A stretch of DNA of 64,000 nucleotides from Prionace glauca (GCA_037974335.1 CM075760.1:17781059-17845058); one strand, 5' to 3'; shown: positions 32,717 to 44,140, counted from the stretch's first letter. The notes: generated from the sequence alone by a model not told the origin. Numbers and translations are program-made.

Positions 32717-33164
32717 TTGATTAAGCTTTCTCATGTCGGGGAAGGGAAAATTGTTTGATTTCAGTTTGTTGCTTAACATTATCTGAACCTCGGTGTTAAA
32801 GACATGTTATCACTGCTCTGATCTCACCCTCAAATGTTTTCTATGAAATAAAGTGCACTGAGGGGAAAGTTCGATTTTGACACCGAGCATTTATTCGCAT
32901 CTCGTTCAGTCCCCAACAGAATTTAATGGGTTTCTAGGTGCAGACTTATATGGTTATTCACCATCTGAAATATCTGATAGTAGTGTGAGCTCAAAAAGAC
33001 CGAAACTAGTGATACTGGAAGTGTTTGCAGTCTCGATGTTGTGCTACTTGTTATAATTCACACTCAGTTATTGGTTTGAAAAGAATCATAGTGAACTCGG
33101 AAACTTAACTCCAGATTTGTTTTAAGCCCTGCTGAGAACTTCCAGTCCTTCCTGTTTTTATTCT

Positions 33165-33650
33165 AACAGGAATCATAGGAGGAGGAGCAGGCCACTCGGT
33201 CCATCCAGATTTCCACCATTCAATACCATCATGGCTGATCTTGGGATACAACTTAGTTTTTCCACCAGCTCCCCAGATCCCTGAATTCTCTAAGAGATCA
33301 GAAACCTGTTTATCCCAACCTTAAATGTGCTCGATTATGGGGCATACATAACTGTCAGGTGCAGAAAATATCAAAGATTCTTGCCCTTTGAGTGAAGTAA
33401 TTTCTCCTTATCTTAGCCCTAAATGACCAGCCGGTGATCTGTGCAGCAGGGGGTTAGATTCCCGACCAGCAGAGAGAAAGAAAATCTCTCAGCCTCCATC
33501 CTATCAAACCGAATCAGCACTGTGTAAGTTTAAATAGATCACCGCTTATTCTTCTAAACTCCAGAGAATTTCATCACAGGACAACTCACTGACCCCAGGG
33601 AGCAATCTGGTGAACCTTCTCTTTACCGTATCTAATGCAAAGCATATCCA
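33165..33650 (-). mobile_element. Old CR1-like LINE remnant
   Basis: Phrases such as ACCATCATGGCTGATCTTGG, CCTTTGAGTGAAGTAATTTC and GGTGAACCTTCTCT are shared with younger minus-strand CR1 copies in the window. No frame survives. Confidence 0.6.
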
Positions 33651-34042
33651 TTTTTAAATGTGACTGTCACATCTGCGCAGAATATTGAACCTGGTTTCCA
33701 CAAAATCCTGTGTAACAGGAGAAACACCTCGTTATTTTTAAACTCCAGTCTGCCAGCAATAAGAACAAAATGTAATTCCCCTTCCAATTATCTGCTGCAC
33801 CAACACACTAACTTTATACATTCCTTGTACAAACGCATCTCCTCTATTCTTAATATCAACATTTATATTTCTCAGCTCGACAAACATGTTCTGCTCTTTC
33901 GATTTCTTCTCCCAAAGAAGAATATCGTTTTGCTTTCCAAAATGGCACCTGATCTGCCCCTCCACTCATAAGAACACTCTGTTTCACTTCTGAGTACTAC
34001 TTACCTTTTTCCTAGAGTTTATATGAGCTAAACTTTGCCTGG

Positions 34043-34115
34043 AGGCTCCAGCGAGAATTGAACTCGCGACCCCTGGTTTACAAGACCAGTGCTCTAACCA
34101 CTGAGCTATGGAGCC
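34043..34115 (-). tRNA. tRNA-Thr (TGT)
   Basis: Perfect 73-nt tRNA: GGCTCCA pairs with TGGAGCC, loop CTTGTAA gives TGT (plus 34080-34082), T arm GCGAGTTCAATTCTCGC. Inverted partner of 14675. Confidence 0.96.
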
Positions 34116-34721
34116 AAATGCTGGAAGCGCTTTGCGGTACTAGTAACATTATCAGTGGATTGAGGAGCAGGATGGGGTTTGAGGTGGGGGATTTTTGATG
34201 AATGTGGAAATGTCTGAGGTGGAGAGCAGAAAGTTAAAAGATGCAACTTGGAAGTGACATGATTTGACTCGTGTGCTGTGTGTGTATCTGACATGTATGT
34301 TGTGTATCTGACATGTATGTTCTTCAGAGTTTATCGTTAGTGTTACATCTCTGACTTCTCCAGCTCCGATGCCATTTCATCCAGCCGGAAGATTTAGATG
34401 TTGTTCCCTTCACAGACGCTGTGGGGCGATTGATTTCTGTGTTTCTCCTGAGAGGAGAGATTCAGTGGGATGAGTGTGTTCGCTCTGGAATTCAGAATAA
34501 TCAGAGATGAAATTATTGAAACATCTGAAACTGGGAAACAGTGTGACACGAAAATCTTGAGAAGGTTTTCCCCCCGCCCTGGCTAAATTGTTACGAACCA
34601 AAAAAAAAGGTGAATGATATGAGAGGAGTTTGGAATGCTTGGGAAAGGTGAAGCTCAGAATTGAAAGATGTGAACGATCTAATTGATGATTGAGAGGGAT
34701 GGATAGAAACTTTGGGGATTC

Positions 34722-35047
34722 TGCCTAATTAGGACTAGAGGGTACAGCCTCAACATAAGGGGGGGGGGGGGGTGCAGTTTAGAACGGAGTTGAGGAGGAA
34801 CTTCATCACGCAAAGGGTGGTGAATGTCTGGAATTCTCTGCCCGTTGAAGTGGTGGAGGCTGCCTCGCTAAATATATTTAAGACACGGGTAGATAGGTTT
34901 TTGGTAGGCAAGGGAATTAAGGGTTATGGGGAGAAAGCGGGAAAGTGGAACTGAGCCACTTCAGATCAGCCATGATCTTATTGAATGGCGGGGCAGGCTC
35001 AAGGGGCTAGATGGCCTACTCCTGCTCCTATTTCTTATGTTCTTATG
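34722..35047 (+). mobile_element. CR1 LINE 3' end
   Basis: Encodes NFITQRVVNVWNSLPVEVVE and ends in TTCTTATG repeats. A G14 run occurs at 34760-34773. The inverted partner near 14060 reads through without it, so this insertion is younger than the 13-14 / 34-36 kb duplication. Confidence 0.85.
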
Positions 35048-35146
35048 ATTCATTGTAAACTGAAATCTGAACAAACTGAGACACCAAATGGAAAAGCCAT
35101 ATTTTCTCCATGCATTTCAGGTTAAGGAAAGGACTGTAGGCTATGT

Positions 35147-35219
35147 GCCCGGCTAGCTCAGTCGGTAGAGCATGAGACTCTTAATCTCAGGGTCGTGGGT
35201 TCGAGCCCCACGTTGGGCG
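35147..35219 (+). tRNA. tRNA-Lys (CTT)
   Basis: 73-nt gene identical to the common vertebrate Lys-CTT as I recall it; loop CTCTTAA gives CTT at 35180-35182; box B GGTTCGAGCCC; a T8 terminator follows. Confidence 0.97.
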
Positions 35220-35985
35220 TTAATTTTTTTTAGACTTTACCTCATTCCTGGGTGAATTCCAGATCTCCCATCCCCCAGAAATGTCACGGCTCAAACTCAG
35301 TCTCTCTCTCCTTTCTACCTTGTTCATCTCACAGTTGTGAATGAAAACTGCCTCCAGATCACTGGAAAGCGGTGAGTTTAGCGCTGAACTCAGCGAGAGA
35401 TTTTGTTCTCATTTATTAGGAGATTTAAACCCAGATCTGCGAGATTGTGTCAGTGGAAACAACAATCATCTCCATTGTAATTCAATCACTCCAGCCTTCC
35501 ATCCGATAAAAAGACTATTTGTTTTTTCCTCCTCTCTCTCTCTATTTTCCTTGGCTCTGTACTTGTTTGTAAACCATTAAAGCATCAATTTCTTCCAGTT
35601 AGGGTCAAAGGTCTGCAACCTGTATCATTCCCTCTCTTTCCCTCCACAGAAACTGTTGAAACTGATGAATCTTCCAGCATTTTCCGTTTTGAGGTGGGAT
35701 TTGCAGCAACTACAATTCCTTCTTTTGGATCACAGTGGACCACTTTTCTCTGGCTGAACCACAACTGTCTCAGTGGTTAAAGGGCTGAGATTTTAAATAA
35801 TAAGAGCCCCGAATATGTCACCCTGTCTGACATGAAATGAAACAAAATGAACATTATTAATTATTTCATAAAATACTGCTAACACAATATAGATTTCAAT
35901 GTCAGTATTTGTTGTCCATTCCTATTTCCCACTGAACTAACTATTTTGTTGGGCCATTTCAGAGGGCAGTTTCGTGTCAATTACA

Positions 35986-36345
35986 TTCCCTCACGGTAGC
36001 ACAGAGGTTAGCACTGCTGCTTCACAGCTCCAGGGTCCTGGGTTCGATTCCCGGCTCGGGTCACTGTCTGTGTGGAGTTTGCACATTCTCCTCGTGTCTG
36101 CGTGGGTTTTCTCCGGGTGCTCCGGTTTCCTCCCACAGTCCAAAGATGTGCGGGTTAGGTTCATTGGCTATGCTAAAATTGCCCCTTAGTGTCCTGGGAT
36201 GTGTAGGTTAGAGGGATTAGCAGGTAAAATGTGTAGGGATATGGGGATAGGGTCTGGGTGGGATTGTGTTCGGTGCAGACTCGATGGGCCGAAGGGCCTG
36301 TTTCTGCACTGTAGGGTTCTATGCTGGTTCTATGTGCAGGATAGA
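35986..36345 (+). repeat. Full-length tRNA-derived SINE
   Basis: Has box A (TAGCACAGAGG), box B GGTTCGATTCC, the body CTCCGGGTGCTCCGG and the tail GATGGGCCGAAGGGCCTG. The inverted partner near 13125 lacks it, giving an empty site. It is the reference copy for the head that forms the 67-bp array. Confidence 0.88.
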
Positions 36346-36430
36346 ATAGGTGTAGGGTGATGTGGCGGCGCGGGCTCGTTGGGCCGAAGGGCCTGTTTCC
36401 CGTGCTGGGTTGTTCTTTGTTCTTCTCTTT
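36346..36430 (+). repeat. Second SINE/LINE tail
   Basis: GGGCTCGTTGGGCCGAAGGG followed by CCTGTTTCCC and TTCTTTGTTCTTC is an element 3' tail directly after the SINE. It is also absent from the inverted partner. Confidence 0.65.
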
Positions 36431-36640
36431 GTTCTCTCTCCAGAGAAGCCGTCATGCCTGGTGAGATTTTCCAGCATTTTAAGTTGTTCTTTTAAGTTTC
36501 AGCATCTGCTGTAATTTGCTGTCGGCTGAAGGAGTCATTCCTGTTCTATCAGAACAATTTTTTTTTCCTCGACAAGCCGTTCTGGAGAATTTGAAAAACG
36601 CTGAAATGTACCGGTCAGATTAAGGCTGCTATTCGTATCT

Positions 36641-36712
36641 TCCCTGGTGGTCTAGTGGTTAGGATTCGGCGCTCTCACCGCCGCGGCCCGGGTTCGATTC
36701 CCGGTCAGGGAA
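36641..36712 (+). tRNA. tRNA-Glu (CTC)
   Basis: Perfect 72-nt gene; loop CTCTCAC gives CTC at 36674-36676; box B GGTTCGATTCC; TTTT 6 nt downstream. Partner of 12837. Confidence 0.97.
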
Positions 36713-36989
36713 TGTAGGTTTTGTTGCTGCCGACCAGCACAAGATTTAGCAGGGTCTGAAATTCCTTCCCGATGGAAAACAGGAGCGATCATTGTGTCAG
36801 TTTGAACTACCTGGAGAAACAAAATAAACCCATTGGCCCAATCCCGGCAATTTATAATTTTATTCCCCTTGCTGCTTCCTCCTGTCAAAATGAATAATAA
36901 TACATTCTATTCCACTACATTTCACTGCAGCTCACCACACTCAAAGATCATTCGCAGCCTCTGCCTCTTCTCTCGCTTCTTGTGGGAAA

Positions 36990-37460
36990 TCTGCTGAACA
37001 ACATGAGTTTTTCACAGTTCTGCTGTGATATCTGAGATTTGTATCTCACTGATCATCATTACTGTCTCCATTGCTTCATCCCAGGTCACTGTCACTACAG
37101 ATATAGTCACACAGTCATTCTATCATCTGCAGCAAATGATATTCCCTTCCTTTGCTTTCAGATACATTCACCTCCAGAAACTGATTACACGGTGAGTATA
37201 ATGTTCTGTTTAGCTGACAGTTTATCATCAATCCTGTTCCAGAATGGAGTAACACCGTGTCAAAGTGGGTGGGAGTTGGTGACTCCACCAGTTCTGAAAC
37301 CTCACTGAACCCCCCCCCCGTAATTAGCCCCGCCCTCTCACCCTCCATCGCTCCAACTGATTGATAAATGTCACTATTAAAACTAATGATGGTGAACTGA
37401 AGACGTGGAATCGAGATTAATAAATGGTGTTGGGAAGCGGCCGGGGGTGGGAGTTTGTAG
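36990..37460. other. Unique intergenic stretch
   Basis: No repeat, tRNA or credible coding region recognised. It separates the Glu block from the G-rich tract. Confidence 0.4.
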
Positions 37461-37466
37461 TTTGTG

Positions 37467-37560
37467 GAGGGTGGAGGTGGAGGGGGGGGGGAGGGGGGGG
37501 GGAGGCGTTGGGGGGGGGAGGGGGGGGAGGCGTTGGGGGGAGGGGCGCGGAGGGCATGGG
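37467..37560 (+). repeat. G-rich tract with quadruplex potential
   Basis: More than six runs of G of at least four, several of eight or more, separated by single A or GGCGTT. Proline-rich open frames on the minus strand come from this composition. Confidence 0.9.
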
Positions 37561-38616
37561 AAATTATGATGGATACTGAGATGATAATGTCCAAGAAATG
37601 CCAGCCCCAAACTCCCATTGAATTACATTCAAATTCAGATTAAAGCTCGGAACAGAAAATTGGATTGTCTGCGATTACACTGTCGAATGTCAGCATTCGA
37701 CAGTGAGATTGGTATAATGAGCTAATAACTCAAATCAGTGCACAGTAAGTCATTTTGAGACTCTCATGCAATTTACAGTCTGTGTTATAGATCAGAGTGA
37801 GTTAGGGCTCGAAATGTGCTGAATTAAACATTATAACAAGCAACTACATTTTAAATATACACAGAACGCAATATAGAAGCAGGGTTCGGCTGAATTTCTA
37901 AACGGACTAAGGAAAAAAAATGAGCGCCAAGGAATAGAAAATCCAGCGAAAAGTCGATATGTGTCCAATTATAATGAAATATTATTTGATAATGTCTGGA
38001 TGAGAGAATAGACAAATCTTTAAATCACTAAAATGCAAGGTTACACAATAATTAGCTTGTAATCGACATGTTCACTAGCCGGAAGGCAAGTATTAAATTC
38101 GCTATCCTTGGCCAGATTTCCCTGTGAAAATACAGAGATATTAACGCCATTCGTAACTAATTGTTCCCTTTCCATGGAAACAGGGAAATAATTATTCCTC
38201 AAACCTGCTGCACTAACGTCGTGATTAAAGTGATACAACACCACCATCCGCTGGCGGACTACTGTAACTGCAGGCGCTGGTGCTTTTGAGTCTGCGAACC
38301 GGTTACTGAAATATGAATATTGAACGATATTGTCCGATATTGGAGTTTATAGAAGGATCTCGGCTGGCGTATTCGCCCTTTTTATAACCAGACACCGTAG
38401 ATAAACCGTGTTCTTCATTTCCCATTGACAGTTAATGTCTGGAGATTGAAGTTGGGATTATTTGAAACTTCAAATTGTACATTCGATGCAGTTATCAGAG
38501 TTAATCAAATTCAGAATCTTAGTGGGTAAACATTTCTGCCCTCTGCAATTCGTTTGTCAGACATTTTCACGGTTTAGTCTTAAAAAGGCACAAAGAATCA
38601 GACATTTACAAGGATA

Positions 38617-38641
38617 CACACACACACACACACACACACAC
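38617..38641 (+). repeat. CA microsatellite
   Basis: Pure (AC)n of about 25 bp, the inverted counterpart of the TG run at 28188-28242. Confidence 0.95.
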
Positions 38642-38868
38642 GTATTGGAGCCCACAGAGATACAGGAGGTCATCCACAGATTCAGACGCAGACATATAGA
38701 GATCCTGGTAACTCTAAAGATACAAGGGCACACACAGTATCAGAGGCATATACAATGTCTCAGCTTGTACACTACCAAACTCTCTCTCGTAGTTCCAGAC
38801 TTTTCAATGAGTTCAAGCAGGCAACTGTTGACCTGTGAATGCTGACAGTGAGAAGAATAGATAAAATC

Positions 38869-38942
38869 CGTCTCTGAGTGGTCTCGAACCACCAACCTTT
38901 CGGTTAACAGCCGAATGCGCTGACCAATTGCGCCACAGAGAC
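38869..38942 (-). tRNA. tRNA-Asn (GTT)
   Basis: 74-nt gene; loop CTGTTAA; box B GGTTCGAGACC; TTTT downstream. Inverted partner of 27853, with small D-loop and acceptor differences. Confidence 0.93.
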
Positions 38943-39367
38943 TGAGACAACAACTGTTTAACATCTTCTGAACTAGTGTGTCAATGACCACAATTCTATT
39001 TCTGAAAACCTGTTCCAGAACTGCAGCATGTTTACAATTCTATACAAGTCTCATTAGGTTCCGCAGCACTGCTGTAGTGTGTTGGTTATTCCCTTTCTCC
39101 TATGAACGTGCAGGTAAAATGAATCCGTGTCTCTTATCACAGGGAGGAATTCAACAGGAGGCAAGGGAACGAACCACAAGTAGCCTCACGATCCAATACT
39201 TGCCACTCAATCATCAATAACACCAGTCACCACTACACCTGCTTCCGAATATTGCGATCCATTTCTCTCAGGATTTCTTCCAAGATTTAATATTGCTCCT
39301 TGTTTTCTCCTAATTTTAATAGGATGTTCACTTCAATAAACAGAGCGAACGGAGAAAGAAGGGACTT

Positions 39368-39438
39368 TGTATTGGCCGGGAATCGAACCGGAGTCTCCCG
39401 CGTGGGAAGCGAGAATTCTACCACTGAACCACCAATGC
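39368..39438 (-). tRNA. tRNA-Gly (CCC), partly decayed
   Basis: Loop TTCCCAC gives CCC. The acceptor has one C-A mismatch (GCATTGG with CCAATAC) and the T stem one C-C mismatch. Inverted partner of 27361. Confidence 0.78.
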
Positions 39439-39892
39439 TGCTCTTGCTAAAGCTATTCCCACATGCTCTCTCTTCCTTTACACTCAGTAGCATTGTAATT
39501 TCCTTACTTTATCCTTTCATTCCCCAAATGCCCACAAATGCTCTCACTCAAATCTCAGACGCAACATCGCACAAGCCTCTCATGCTGTTCAACACCTTCC
39601 TTTCATTCACAACCGCATCTCAAACTTTCACCCTTCCTCCAGAACACAAGCACTCCGCAACAATCCCCCTCTCACACAGCCTCATTCTCCCAAATATGCC
39701 TCTGCTTTCACCACATCAGTCTAAACAAACTTAAAACGTGTTTACATTACTTGCACACTGTCTCTTCCACTCTGCTCATATCACTACAATACGCCTCATG
39801 CCATTCTGCAAAAGCTTTAAGTTGCTACATTTCTTCAAAGCTGCTACCCAGTGCGACACCAGGCCAAACTTCCACTTTCAACACTTGATAAC

Positions 39893-40035
39893 ACCTGTAT
39901 AGGGTTACAAGTTAGCTCGGAATGAGTTAAAAAAAATAGGGCTTAGGAGAGCTAGTAGGGGGCATGAGAAGTCCTTGGCAAGTCGGATAAAGGAAAACCC
40001 CAAAGCTTTTTACTCTTACGTTAAAAATGCATTAA
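39893..40035 (+). mobile_element. CR1 LINE pre-RT fragment
   Basis: An open reading LARNELKKIGLRRASRGHEK continues with SLASRIKENPKAFYSYVKNA, the region upstream of the CR1 reverse transcriptase. It is present in both arms (26768-26900), so it is older than the duplication. Confidence 0.7.
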
Positions 40036-40103
40036 ATCTTCACATATCGAGGCCAGTCTGCGACATCTGAAAGCGCTGAATCCAACCATGAGACCCCCAG
40101 GAT
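40036..40103 (-). pseudogene. tRNA-Glu relic
   Basis: Inverted copy of the relic at 26693, with loop CTTTCAG and no T arm. Confidence 0.6.
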
Positions 40104-40497
40104 CCCATCTGCCTGATTCTCCCAGATACTGGTTACAGGAATGTGCACAGCGCCAATTGTCCGCACTCACACACTCCTTCCTGTCTGTTAAGATTTGAAA
40201 TTGTTCATATTTTCACATTGGCTTCCAGTGTGATGAAAGCAGAGCAATGATAAGCTGATGTTATTCAGTGGATTTACTGCAGTAAGGTTTATGTCAGTTC
40301 GATGCAAACATTGGTGTTTGAATGCGGTCAGTTACAGTGAAATTTAATGCAGTGGAAGGGAGCCTACTCGCTTTTACAGGAGGAACCAGCAAGGGAAATA
40401 TATATACGAATAATTGTGCAAAGGGACTGATATTTCTCCCTGCTGTTCAAATTGCACAAGTATTGATCCAGGATTTTCAGGCTGTGCGCACGTGTTA

Positions 40498-40569
40498 GGT
40501 TCTGTGGTGTAATGGTGAGCACTCTGGACTCTGAATCCAGCGATCCGAGTTCAAATCTCGGCAGAACCT
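40498..40569 (+). tRNA. tRNA-Gln (CTG)
   Basis: Same 72-nt gene as at 26226 in inverted orientation, with no base differences seen. TTTT terminator within 6 nt. Confidence 0.96.
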
Positions 40570-40838
40570 TGTTTTAATTTGCAAATACAGATGATGGATT
40601 GGCTGAAGGGCGTTTCATTTCAGTTTATCACCAAGTCCTAATCGAGAGGAGAATTTGCCAGCCCGTTCAACTGCTGTTACTCAATTCAAGGGCAATTAGA
40701 GATGATCGTAAATGAATAAAGACAATCCCAATAATGGACCTTTTCCTCACAAGTAAACGCAAACTTTTTCACAATGTTTCTGCCTGAAACTTCCAAAACG
40801 TGGAGCTAATATGTAACAACTATCCCACTTTCCCATGT

Positions 40839-40903
40839 GGGCCGGTGGCGCAATGGGTAACGCGTCTGACTACGGATCAGAAGATTCTTGGTTCGCTCAG
40901 TGC
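40839..40903 (+). pseudogene. tRNA-Arg (ACG) pseudogene, 3' truncated
   Basis: The 5' half is close to functional Arg-ACG (GGGCCGGTGGCGCAATGGGT, anticodon ACG at 40872-40874). The T arm ends after GGTTCG and lacks its 3' strand, as in the partner at 25893. Confidence 0.85.
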
Positions 40904-41554
40904 AAATTTTTAAAAGGTGTTCACAAATTCCTTGTTACTTTCGATGAAAAAGTTATTTAATAGCTTTATAATTACTCAGGCAAGCATATTTTCAGCTTCT
41001 CTGGAGAAAGTAATGTTAGGAGATTGCTAATGAACAGCAACCGACTATTTTAAGTTATTTTTTTCCGGGAAAAAATCATTTAATAAGATTAGGATATTAA
41101 ATAAATGCTAACCTTAAATACATTTTGGACAGAATTCAACATGGCTTAGAGGATTTACATTATTTTGTAAATATTTTCATAAAATTCAGCATTTCTGATT
41201 TTGGAGAAAGCATTTCAAGCTGAGGTCAGAGCAAAGATAATATGACTGTAACATCGAGATTCTGATAATATTCAGCACCAAACTGAAATCATACAGACTT
41301 CCCTCACCCTAGCATGTTTCAGATGGTGATTAACTATGTTAGTCTGCACCTAAACCTATTAAATTGTCTTGTAGACTGGATGACTTGCTGATATGTGCAG
41401 GTGTCAAAAGAGGAAAGTTTCTTTCCTGGCATTGCATCAAACAATTTATCATTTCTGATTTGACACAAAGCATTTGAGGCTGAGGCCAGAGCGAAGATAC
41501 TATGGGTGTAACATCGAGATTCAGATAATGTTCAGGAACAAAATGCCCCGGCCG

Positions 41555-41850
41555 ATGAAGGCATGCTTTAAGGTGCGAGGGGTCAAGGTTTAAAGGAGAT
41601 GGACATGGCAGATTGTTTGCACAGAGAGGAGTGGGTTCCTGGAACTCGCTACCGGGGAGAGTTAGTAGAAGCGGATGCAGTTGTGACTTTTACATCACTT
41701 GACAAATACATAAATAGGATGGGAATAGAGGGATATGGTCCCGGAAGGATAGGGGGTTTTAGTTAAGTCGGACAGCATGGACAGTGAAGGTTTGAAGGGC
41801 CGAATGGTATGATCCTGGGCTGTAATTTTCTCTGTTCTTTGTACTGTCAT
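41555..41850 (+). mobile_element. Older LINE 3' end
   Basis: Inverted counterpart of 7437-8110 without the nested CR1. Ends with TTTGAAGGGCCGAATGG and TTCTCTGTTCTTTG. Confidence 0.7.
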
Positions 41851-42056
41851 TTTTCTTTACCCAAAACTGAGCCTCAGACCCTGTAGCTCTGTATTTAACC
41901 ACTCCATCTCTGACACCTTCTCCACTCACACAACCCTGTGAGATGTCTGCACTGATCTTATTGTGGCATCATGAGTGTTCCACATACAACATGACTTGTA
42001 TCTATAAATTCTCATCTTGAACATTTCAATTGAAATTTCAAAGCAAGCAGAGCCTT

Positions 42057-44140
42057 TTAAGAACATAAGAACATAAGAAATAGGAGCAGGAGTAGGCCAT
42101 CTAGCCCTTCGAGCCTGCCCCGCCATTCAATAAGATTATGGCTGATCTGAAGTGGATCAGTTCCACTTTCCCGCTTTCTCCCCATAACCCTTAATTCCCT
42201 TGCCTACCAAAAACTATTTACCCGTGACTTAAATATATTTAGCAAGGTAGCCTCCACCACTTTAACGGGCAGAGAATTCCAGAGATTCGCCACCCTTTGA
42301 GTGAAGAAGTTCCTCCTCAACTCCGTTCTAAACTGCTCCCCCCCCCCCTTATCTTGAGGCTGTGCCCCCTAATCCTGCTATCCTTTCTAAGCGGGAAGAA
42401 ACTCTCTACCTCTACCCTATCCATCCCTTTCATTATCTTATACGTCTCTATAAGATCCCCCCTCATCCTTCTAAACTCCAACAAGTACAGACCCAGTCTA
42501 TTTAGTCTCTTTTCATAGTCCAACCCCCTTATCTCCGGTATCAGCCTAGTGAACCTCCTCTGCACTCCCTCCAAGGCCAAAATATCCTTGCGCAAGTGCG
42601 GCGACCAAAACTGTACACAGTACTCCAGCTGCGGCCTCACCAGTGCCCTGTACAGTTGCAGCAAGACCTCCCTGCTTTTATATTCTATCCCCCTCGCTAT
42701 AAAGACCAGCATACCATTTGCCTTCTTGATCACCTGCTGCACCTGCAGGCTGGGTTTTTGCGACTCATGCACAAGGACCCCCAGGTCCCTCTGCACCATA
42801 GCATGCTGCAGCTTTTTGCCCTTTAAATAATAATTCCTTCTACTATTATTCCTGTCAAAGTGGATAACCTCACACTTGCTAACATTGTACTCCATCTGCC
42901 AGGTCCTCGCCCACTCGCTCAGCCTATCTAGATCCCTCTGCAGACTTTCCACACCCTCCGCACTGTTTGCTTTTCCACTCATCTTTGTGTCATCAGCAAA
43001 TTTTGACATCCTACACTCAGCCCCCTCCTCCAGATCATCTATATAAATGGTAAATAGCTGAGGTCCCAGCACCGATCCCAGGGGCACTCCACTAGTTACC
43101 AACCGCCAATCAGAATAGCACCCATTGATACCAACTCTCTGCCTCCTATTAGACAGCCTATCCACGCTAACACCTTACCCCCAACTCCATGCACCCTAAC
43201 CTTCTGAAGCAACCTTTTGTGCGGCACCTGATCAAACGCCTTCTGAAAATTGAGAAACACCACATCCACTGGTTCCCCTCTGTCTACCGCACTAGTCACA
43301 TCCTCATAGAATTCCAATAAATTTATCAAACACGACTTCCCCTTAACGAATCCATGCTGCATCTGCTCTATCAAACAAGTCTTCTCTAGGTGCCTCGCTA
43401 TTTTTTCTTTGATGACAGATTCCAGCATTTTTCCAACAACACACATTAAACTAACCGGCCTATAATTCCCTGCCTTTTACCTGCTACCTTTTTTAAACAG
43501 TGGCGTAACATTAGCCGTTTTCCAATCTTCCGGCACTTCCCCGGAATCCAGCGAAGTTTGGTAAATAATCACTAAGGCATCTACTATCACCTCTGCCATT
43601 TCCTTCAGAACCCTGGGATGCATTCCATCCGGTCCTGGGGACTTGTCCACCATCAGTCCCGCTAGTCGATCAAGCACTACCTCTCTAGTGACAGTAATCG
43701 CATTCAGGCCCCCAACTCCTACCATCCTTCTATCTTTAATATCCAGCAAACTATTCACGTCCTCCTCCGTGAAGACTGAGGCAAAAAACTTATTTAAGGC
43801 CTCAGCCATTTCCTCTTCTTCCACCACTAAATCCTCCCTCTCATCCTCTAAGGGTCCAACATTCACTCTAGCCAGCCTCCTCCCCTTTATATATTTGTAA
43901 GAACTCTTACTGTTCTTTTTTATATTTAGTGCTAGTTTAGCTTCATGGTCTATCCTTCATTTCTTTATCAACTTCTTAGTTATTCTTTGTTGATTTTTAA
44001 ACCTCTCCCAATCTTCTATTCGCCCACTGCTTTTGGCCACTCTGAACACATCAGCTTTTAATTTAATACTCTCCTTTATTTCCTTCGATAACCACGGCTG
44101 ATTATCCCTTCTCCTACGTTCCTTCTTTACCATTGGAATT
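42057..44140 (-). mobile_element. CR1 LINE, about 2.1 kb, most of the reverse transcriptase
   Basis: From 44140 leftward the minus strand encodes the pre-RT and RT fingers (MVDKSPGPDGMHPRVLKEMA; EDWKTANVTPLFKKGSR), palm (VDVVFLNFQKAFDQVPHKRL, with Asn where the first catalytic Asp is usual), [20 protein letters not shown], and the C-terminal domain. At least three frame breaks separate these blocks. It ends in the CR1 repeat TTCTTATG. Imperfect target repeats GCAGAGCCTTTT (42047) and GCTGAGCTTTT (44148) flank it; the left partner near 7215 is empty. It is the longest CR1 in the window. Confidence 0.9.

Noticed and set aside
33420-33475. tRNA-like GGTTAGATTCCCGACCAG
   Set aside because: Only a T-arm-like fragment within an old LINE; no acceptor or anticodon arm.
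37115-37618. Proline-rich frame of 167 codons
   Set aside because: It arises from the antisense of the poly-G tract.
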